From contig NZ_JACCBY010000005.1 in assembly GCF_013409985.1 (NCBI RefSeq), forward strand, positions 1 to 64,000: DNA of 64,000 nt. The letters are read 5' to 3'. The position numbers and the translations under genes are program-made. The notes below the pieces were generated by a model. The model was given only the letters and a program-made list of their open reading frames with translations, was not told the origin of the DNA and did no database searches. This stretch comes from Sphingomonas melonis (lineage in GTDB: Bacteria; Pseudomonadota; Alphaproteobacteria; Sphingomonadales; Sphingomonadaceae). Within the stretch, counting starts at the first letter, position 1. The number at the start of each line of letters is the position of its first letter. Positions 59,340 through 64,000 of the stretch are shown here, piece by piece.

Positions 59340-59711
59340 ATGAGTAAATCGAAGTGGTCTATGCTCCCGGGCGGGGAATGGGAGGATGCCCGAGCCGCAA
59401 GGAGGTGGTTCCGCAGCGAATGCGAACGTTTGCAGTGGAGCACCCGCGATGTCGAAAAGGCATTTGCGGCTACTGCGTACCTAAGCGACCTCTATGTTGG
59501 CCCCGGCGGGGGCGACTTATTCCGGAGACCAACCGAAGCCCGGCAACGGAAGTTCCTCGCAGGCGGTGAGGAAATACCGGACTGGATGTACTGGATCCCC
59601 CTCGTCATAACCCATGCGGATATCAGGGCCGGTCAGGTGCGAATTTTCGAAGCTGCCGATTGGGCTCTTGCGAATGTTCCCCACCATCGCGACAATCGCG
59701 ACGTAGAATAG
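59340..59711 (+). CDS. hypothetical protein in the island
   Basis: The 123-residue protein starts at ATG 59340 with an AAAGG stretch upstream. It is rich in Trp, Arg and Glu (W-E-D-A-R-A-A-R-R-W-F-R) with a later hydrophobic patch (W-M-Y-W-I-P-L-V-I-T-H-A). There is no signal peptide, no membrane helix and no motif I know. It converges with the integrase gene, 26 bp apart. Coding status is likely but not certain. Confidence 0.45.
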   Translation: MSKSKWSMLPGGEWEDARAARRWFRSECERLQWSTRDVEKAFAATAYLSDLYVGPGGGDLFRRPTEARQRKFLAGGEEIPDWMYWIPLVITHADIRAGQVRIFEAADWALANVPHHRDNRDVE

Positions 59712-59737
59712 AAGCACCGCGGCTGGCATTCGGTTGC

Positions 59738-60955
59738 TTAGGCGTCCAGGGCATCACCCCACGCCTGGAACAAATCCCGCCGGCGGCCGAGCTGCGTGCT
59801 CCGATCGTAAGCGGCCGCGACCTTATCTGTCGGGGAATGTGCCAAGGCGCGATCGATCGCGGCGTGCTCGGTTGGCAATTGCTCGTTGAGGATGGTGGCG
59901 AACGTCGCGCGCCAGCCGTGCGGGACGTGGCGACCGCCGAACCCCGCGCGCACGTAGAGCGCGCGGATCGCCGCCTCTCCGATCGGCTGGCCGGCGCGGC
60001 CGGGAAAGATCAGCTGGCGCATATACGCATCCTCCTGATGCATATTCGCGTCCGATCGATGCATAGCGCGCCGCGATCGGAGCAGCTCGGCCGCCTGCCG
60101 GGATAGCGGGACCAGGTGGTCGTTCTTCGCGTCGAGCTTCTTCACGGCGCGGAGCTTCATCCGCGCGGCCGGCACGCGCCAGAGTGGCGCCTCGCCGTCG
60201 AGGTCCTCGATTTCCGACCACCGCGCGCCGCGCACCGCGGCGAGGCGAACCGCGGTCAGCGCCAGAAACCGCGACGCGTGCTTCACAACCGGCGACACGT
60301 CGACCAGCTCGGCCGAGGCGAGCAGCTCGCGCGCCTTCTCGATCTCGAGCAGCGCGGCGTGATTCCTCGCCGGCGCCGGGGGGGTAAGCGCGCGCGCGAC
60401 GATCGCGGCCGGATTGCCGTCGACCAGGTCCTCGGCCATCGCATAGGCGAACACCGCCGAGATCCGCTGGCGAACGCGGCGCGCGGTCTCTAGGCTGCCG
60501 CGCTTCTCGATCAAGCGTAGCGCGTTGAGCAGCACCGGGACGGTGACCGCGCTGATCGGCATCTCGCCGATCGCGGGGAAGACGTCGCGCTCGAGGCTGG
60601 CGAGCACGTCGCCGGCATGAACCGCCGTCCAGCGCGCCAGCATATGACCGTGCCAGCGCCGGGCAATATACTCGAAAGCACGAACTTCGGAATCGGCGCC
60701 GACGCGCGCCTCGCGCGGATCATCGCCGCGGGCGAGCTGCGCGCGCGCCGCGTTCTGCTGCTCCCGCGCCTGCTCGAGCGACACGTCGGGAAAGGCGCCG
60801 ATCGTCAGGACCTGCTCCCTGCCGGCCAGCCGGAAACGCCACCGCCAGGAGCGGAGACCCGTCGGCGCGACATAAAGGTGCAGGCCGCCCTGGTCGGTGA
60901 GCTTGTAGGCGGCCGCGCGTGGCCGTGCGGCTTTCACCGCAGCGTTCGTAAGCAT
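59738..60955 (-). CDS. P4-type tyrosine integrase
   Basis: From the ATG at 60955 the protein has 405 residues. The N-terminal DUF4102-type domain reads L-T-D-Q-G-G-L-H-L-Y-V and W-R-W-R-F-R. A core-binding domain follows, then the catalytic domain. Its residues appear complete: an arginine in L-T-A-V-R-L-A-A, a lysine before D-H-L-V-P-L-S, H-x-x-R in H-G-W-R-A-T-F, a histidine in L-A-H-S-P-T-D, and the tyrosine near Y383 in A-A-Y-D-R-S. It should catalyse integration of the island, most likely at tRNA-Thr. An earlier frame opening at 61042 lacks similarity. Confidence 0.93.
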   Translation of the reverse strand: MLTNAAVKAARPRAAAYKLTDQGGLHLYVAPTGLRSWRWRFRLAGREQVLTIGAFPDVSLEQAREQQNAARAQLARGDDPREARVGADSEVRAFEYIARRWHGHMLARWTAVHAGDVLASLERDVFPAIGEMPISAVTVPVLLNALRLIEKRGSLETARRVRQRISAVFAYAMAEDLVDGNPAAIVARALTPPAPARNHAALLEIEKARELLASAELVDVSPVVKHASRFLALTAVRLAAVRGARWSEIEDLDGEAPLWRVPAARMKLRAVKKLDAKNDHLVPLSRQAAELLRSRRAMHRSDANMHQEDAYMRQLIFPGRAGQPIGEAAIRALYVRAGFGGRHVPHGWRATFATILNEQLPTEHAAIDRALAHSPTDKVAAAYDRSTQLGRRRDLFQAWGDALDA

Positions 60956-60986
60956 AGGGTGTCTCGCTATCTTGGGAGAGCCGGAA

Positions 60987-61415
60987 ATGATTATTCGGAA
61001 CAACACTGGCGGCATGGGTCGGGCAGTGCCGCTGACGAACATGGCGTATGCGCAGCAGTTTCAGTCTGGCGATTGGGAAATCACCTCGTCCACCGGCGAA
61101 CGGTTCAGCTTTTCAGACGCTGATTGGAATATTGCGATCGAGACACCGGTATCGGTGTGGCCGGCTCAGCCGAGCACTTACCTTGTCACCCCCCGTGAGG
61201 ATGATGACGGACCGCTTTATTGGCGAACAAATATCCTGGCTTGGGGGATTTGCGCCGACGGCGTGCTTCGGCCGATTACCACCGATCCGCACGACGATAA
61301 TAACAGCTGGACGGTCTTACATCCCGATGGCCGCGTCGAGACGAGCCGAGGTGACGGCTACGAGAACATCGACGACTGGCTGGCAATCCACCGGACCTCG
61401 CAATCGGCAGCGTGA
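60987..61415 (+). CDS. hypothetical protein divergent from the integrase
   Basis: From ATG 60987, with GGGAGAG upstream, the protein has 142 residues. It is acidic and Trp-rich with G-D-W-E-I-T-S-S-T-G-E-R-F-S and G-P-L-Y-W-R-T-N-I-L-A-W-G-I. It probably forms a beta-rich soluble fold. No family is recognised. Only 31 bp separate it from the integrase start, so the two share a promoter region. A TTG 15 bases upstream is an alternative start. Confidence 0.5.
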   Translation: MIIRNNTGGMGRAVPLTNMAYAQQFQSGDWEITSSTGERFSFSDADWNIAIETPVSVWPAQPSTYLVTPREDDDGPLYWRTNILAWGICADGVLRPITTDPHDDNNSWTVLHPDGRVETSRGDGYENIDDWLAIHRTSQSAA

Positions 61416-61425
61416 TCTATCCGTA

Positions 61426-61444
61426 GCGGCGGAGAGACCCTCCG
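61426..61444. repeat. short hairpin repeat, copy 1
   Basis: GCGGCGGAGAGACCCTCCG lies 10 bp after the preceding stop. Copies are at 62988-63006 and 63880-63898. Confidence 0.6.
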
Positions 61445-61617
61445 ACTTCCTCAGGCGTCGCATGCCGATCCACGCCTCGTTCCCGCCTTTCTTCCTCCCA
61501 CCCGCGGCCTGCGCCCATAGTCACGAACGAGTTGCCTGACCGCCACCATTCTGTGAGACATAGCGAGCCACTGATTTGCGCCGCTCTAGCGGTGCGCGTT
61601 CTATCGAAGGACCTTAG

Positions 61618-62949
61618 ATGTTTCAGCTTATCACTAGCCCGTATTCGCTGAGCACCGAGACCGAAACGGAGATTGCTGAGGAGTTAGGGCAAATTGAAGA
61701 GCGGGTAGCGCTTCTAAGACGGATTGGAACGCTGAGCAACCAGACGGTACTGGACTATTACGGACAGAAAAGATTCGAGCAAGTCGCTGAGTCTAATGCT
61801 CTTGAGGGAAGCACCCTATCTGTGGGTGAAACCGAACTTGCTGTGATGAAAGGTATAACCATCACTGGGCACGACCCGGCATACGTCCGTGATGCCATCG
61901 CTTTAGACCGAGCGCTCAGCAGAGTGGTTGAAATTTCTCGCATTCCGAACCGCCCCACAGATATCGAGCAGCTACTTGAGATTCATCAGTTACTGCTTGG
62001 CGACCGTCCCGGCGCCGGGGTGTTCCGCAAAGAACCCGTGCGCATCAAGGGAGCGGCGCATACTCCTCCTCGCGGCTGGTCCGAGATAATGACCGGCATG
62101 GAGGTTTGGGAGCGGTGGTCTCAAGCAAACGCTTCTGCTCCAGCACCATTCCGGGCCGCTGTCCTTCACGCATGGCTCACGCATGTTCATCCATTTATCG
62201 ATGGCAATGGAAGAGTGGCGCGGGCAATCGGTAACTTAGAACTAATAAGAGCCGGCTATCCACCAATCATCATAAAGAAGAAGGAACGCGATCAATACAT
62301 CGAGGCGTTGGCGGAGTCAGACGCAGGCGGCGATCTACGATCATTCCTGAACCTAATATTTGGCCGCACCACGGCAGCTATAACTGGGCTAGAGACTGCC
62401 GCGAAGAAGCTTGAAGGGTACAATCCGGCCGTAGAACGCTTACGGAAGCAACAAGAGCAGCAACTTGCCATTTGGTCGACAGGAGTCAAGCTACTTGGCA
62501 CGATAATCGAACACAACTTGACCCGGCATTTGGAGCCAATGCGGGGTCGGGTATTATGCAGGATATTTGAAAATTATCTAGACACCGATGATTATGTGAG
62601 CCTCTGCGCAGGAGATAGCATCTCCGGGGGGTGGTCATTTATAGTTAACATTGAGGTTCCGGGGATAGGACGCCTAGAGAAGCTTGCCTACGTTCAGCAT
62701 CGAAGCTCAAGACTTTACCAGCATCTTGGGCAACAAGGCGGGCCGTCCTTGTTTTGGTCGCATGTTAATCCGAACGGCTATCCAAAATGGGCGCGAGACC
62801 TTGAAAATTCGCCGTATGCGATCGAGGTTACGACTCGCCAAGGCAGCGGCGATGAGTGGATAGCTCTGTTAGCGAACGGAACCATAGTAGAGTGCAATAC
62901 GACCGAACTAGCTACCCGATTTGCTGATGCGTTGATCGCTCAGGTCTGA
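61618..62949 (+). CDS. Fic family protein with inhibitory motif and an unassigned C-terminal part
   Basis: The 443-residue protein has an intact Fic core, H-P-F-I-D-G-N-G-R-V-A-R with H191. Fic enzymes transfer AMP or other nucleotide parts to hydroxyl groups of target proteins. An N-terminal inhibitory motif S-x-x-x-E-G is present as S59-N-A-L-E63-G, which makes it a self-inhibited class II type. After residue 300 comes about 140 residues with W-S-F-I-V-N-I-E-V-P-G and Q-H-R-S-S-R-L-Y-Q-H-L-G that I cannot assign. The gene is clearly AT-richer than the core genome, a sign of transfer. A GAAGGA site precedes the ATG. Confidence 0.88.
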   Translation: MFQLITSPYSLSTETETEIAEELGQIEERVALLRRIGTLSNQTVLDYYGQKRFEQVAESNALEGSTLSVGETELAVMKGITITGHDPAYVRDAIALDRALSRVVEISRIPNRPTDIEQLLEIHQLLLGDRPGAGVFRKEPVRIKGAAHTPPRGWSEIMTGMEVWERWSQANASAPAPFRAAVLHAWLTHVHPFIDGNGRVARAIGNLELIRAGYPPIIIKKKERDQYIEALAESDAGGDLRSFLNLIFGRTTAAITGLETAAKKLEGYNPAVERLRKQQEQQLAIWSTGVKLLGTIIEHNLTRHLEPMRGRVLCRIFENYLDTDDYVSLCAGDSISGGWSFIVNIEVPGIGRLEKLAYVQHRSSRLYQHLGQQGGPSLFWSHVNPNGYPKWARDLENSPYAIEVTTRQGSGDEWIALLANGTIVECNTTELATRFADALIAQV

Positions 62950-62987
62950 GAGCTGCTGATTAGCACGGCGGAGGAACCCACCGCCTT

Positions 62988-63006
62988 GCGGCGGAGAGAC
63001 CCTCCG
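62988..63006. repeat. short hairpin repeat, copy 2
   Basis: GCGGCGGAGAGACCCTCCG is identical to copy 1. With flanking bases it forms CGGCGGAG-AGACC-CTCCGCCG. It lies just after the Fic gene. Confidence 0.65.
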
Positions 63007-63108
63007 CCGCGGCCGAGCTAATCCGCCCCGTCCGCGGTCGACAATACCCGGCTGCGGTGGTGACGGTACCCGCGTCCGCTATCGCTCATTGGCGGACATC
63101 GCAGGAGC

Positions 63109-63759
63109 CTAATGATCAGGCGCTATCACCGTTGGCGAAGGCGTGGAGCGTTCGCCCCGATGATCCCGCAATCGATACCTGCTCGCGTATTCGCGCCGCT
63201 GTTTAGTAACTTCATATAGGACGATACCAGAACTCGTTGCGAGATTGAGGCTCTCAACCATGCCGAACATGGGGATGCTGATGCACATCTCGCATTGCTC
63301 AACGGCTAAGTCACTCAATCCTCTCGCCTCATTTCCAAACCAGACTGCCAGCTTTGCGTGCTCGGCAAAATCTGCTTCGTGAAGATAGCGATTTGTCTTG
63401 CCCTTCACATGAGGAGAAGTAGCGACCGAAACAAATTTGCTTTTCGCGAGATGTGCGAGGCACTCTCCCGTGCTGTCAAATCTCTTCACAAAAGTCCATT
63501 TTACGGCAGACACCGATAGCTTGGATAGCTTTGGCTCCCCGCGCAGGTCCTGCCAGTCATCAGATAGGACTCGGCGAGGGTCTACAACGTAGACCTTCTC
63601 CGCGCCCAAGGCGTCCACATTGCGAATAACGGTGCCGATATTCCGGGGATTTTCTGGCTCCTCGATTACGACGATCAAGTTTTTGCAGCGAAATGCCTTG
63701 ATCGCATCAGCTCGCACTCGCACCGGCCGCTTAGGCTTCACCGTTTCTTCTGATGCCAC
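63109..63759 (-). CDS. SpoU/TrmH-family RNA methyltransferase in the island
   Basis: The 216-residue protein is a compact SPOUT methyltransferase. All three SpoU motifs can be read: N-P-R-N-I-G-T-V-I-R-N, then V-W-F-G-N-E-A-R-G-L-S-D, then I-P-M-F-G-M-V-E-S-L-N-L-A-T-S. It would methylate a ribose 2'-OH in tRNA or rRNA using S-adenosylmethionine, with a knotted SAM pocket. No extra N-terminal RNA-binding domain of note is seen. Like the Fic gene it is AT-rich and so probably acquired. It is flanked on both sides by related repeats. Confidence 0.88.
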   Translation of the reverse strand: MASEETVKPKRPVRVRADAIKAFRCKNLIVVIEEPENPRNIGTVIRNVDALGAEKVYVVDPRRVLSDDWQDLRGEPKLSKLSVSAVKWTFVKRFDSTGECLAHLAKSKFVSVATSPHVKGKTNRYLHEADFAEHAKLAVWFGNEARGLSDLAVEQCEMCISIPMFGMVESLNLATSSGIVLYEVTKQRREYASRYRLRDHRGERSTPSPTVIAPDH

Positions 63760-64000
63760 TTCGATCCTCCGCTGAGCCTACTGCCATAGCGGAAGGCTGA
63801 GGCGGGGGCCACGCGCCGCTGTGTGTCCGCTGAGCTCCCATAAGCGGACATTCCACCAACGCCCAGGTGCGGCCGTGAAGCGGCGGAGACACCCTCCGCC
63901 CGCGGCTACGTGCCACCTCCCTATTTGCTGATGTGATACCCGGCCGCGGTGGCGCCAATACCCGCTACGTGATCTGCCACTAGCAGCTAAGCCCGGCTGC
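63760..64000. repeat. repeat-bearing right end of the window
   Basis: It contains a TGTCCGCT/AGCGGACA inverted pair (63824-63831 and 63843-63850). A third GCGGCGGAG hairpin copy lies at 63880-63898, and a segment at about 63935-63965 resembles 63044-63073. No gene is supported. Confidence 0.55.

Larger units (their letters stand above)
58066..64000. mobile_element. probable genomic island (left end in window, right end outside)
   Basis: Support comes from the tRNA-Thr fragment at its left edge, a P4-type integrase with intact catalytic residues, a winged-helix replication-like gene, and hypothetical genes. AT-richer Fic and SpoU genes and local repeats not seen elsewhere in the window add to this. 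The right boundary is not in the window. Confidence 0.6.

Overview
The window is GC-rich (roughly two thirds G+C) chromosomal DNA of an alphaproteobacterium, most likely a Sphingomonas or close sphingomonad. The main reasons are the large TonB-dependent receptor typical of that group, a PRISE-type SDR, the eno-ftsB and dnaG-rpoD gene orders, a sphingomonad-type set of small membrane genes, and several families of dispersed palindromic repeats between genes. No species name is claimed.

Layout. 1-4.4 kb: tail of an IS5-family transposase, a MAPEG membrane protein, an aldehyde dehydrogenase, a small lipoprotein, tRNA-Gly(CCC), and two wrecked genes (a tyrosine integrase relic and a sigma-54 activator without its N-terminal half). 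4.4-5.0 kb: the pseudouridine synthase rluE. 5.0-33.3 kb: one large glycan-use locus. 33.5-38.3 kb: cinA-like gene, map, an acetyltransferase, a PRISE-type reductase and a COQ8-type kinase. 38.8-42.2 kb: a GH51 arabinofuranosidase, a single-domain response regulator, a sphingomonad hypothetical, a double operator and a disordered protein. 42.3-56.9 kb: core genes (ftsB, eno, a cluster of small membrane-associated proteins, greA, carB, carA, yqeY-like, dnaG, rpoD). 57.1-64 kb: accessory DNA with a broken excisionase-like gene, a HEPN-like protein, a 45-bp tRNA-Thr 3' fragment (a probable att site), a winged-helix protein, a P4-type integrase, a Fic protein and a SpoU-family RNA methyltransferase. 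The last two genes are visibly AT-richer than the rest.

The most coherent system is the 28-kb locus at 5029-33264. One side (minus strand) encodes a CutC-family protein, a GntR/UTRA regulator, a SIS-type glucosamine-6-phosphate deaminase, NagA, a GH2 beta-galactosidase-like enzyme, an EIIA-HPr-EI fusion and the EIICB transporter NagE. The other side (plus strand) encodes a TonB-dependent receptor, then GH20, GH2 (beta-mannosidase), GH3 (beta-xylosidase-like, with PA14), GH125, GH92 and GH29 enzymes, several translationally coupled. Together these can remove fucose, galactose, GlcNAc, alpha-mannose, xylose and beta-mannose. That is the sugar set of plant complex N-glycans. The released GlcNAc would be phosphorylated by the PTS and fed through NagA and the deaminase to fructose-6-phosphate. 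Putative operators with repeated TGGTAT/TGGTTT half-sites lie before three of the transcription units.

Functions are read from motifs, domain order and gene context. No database search was run.
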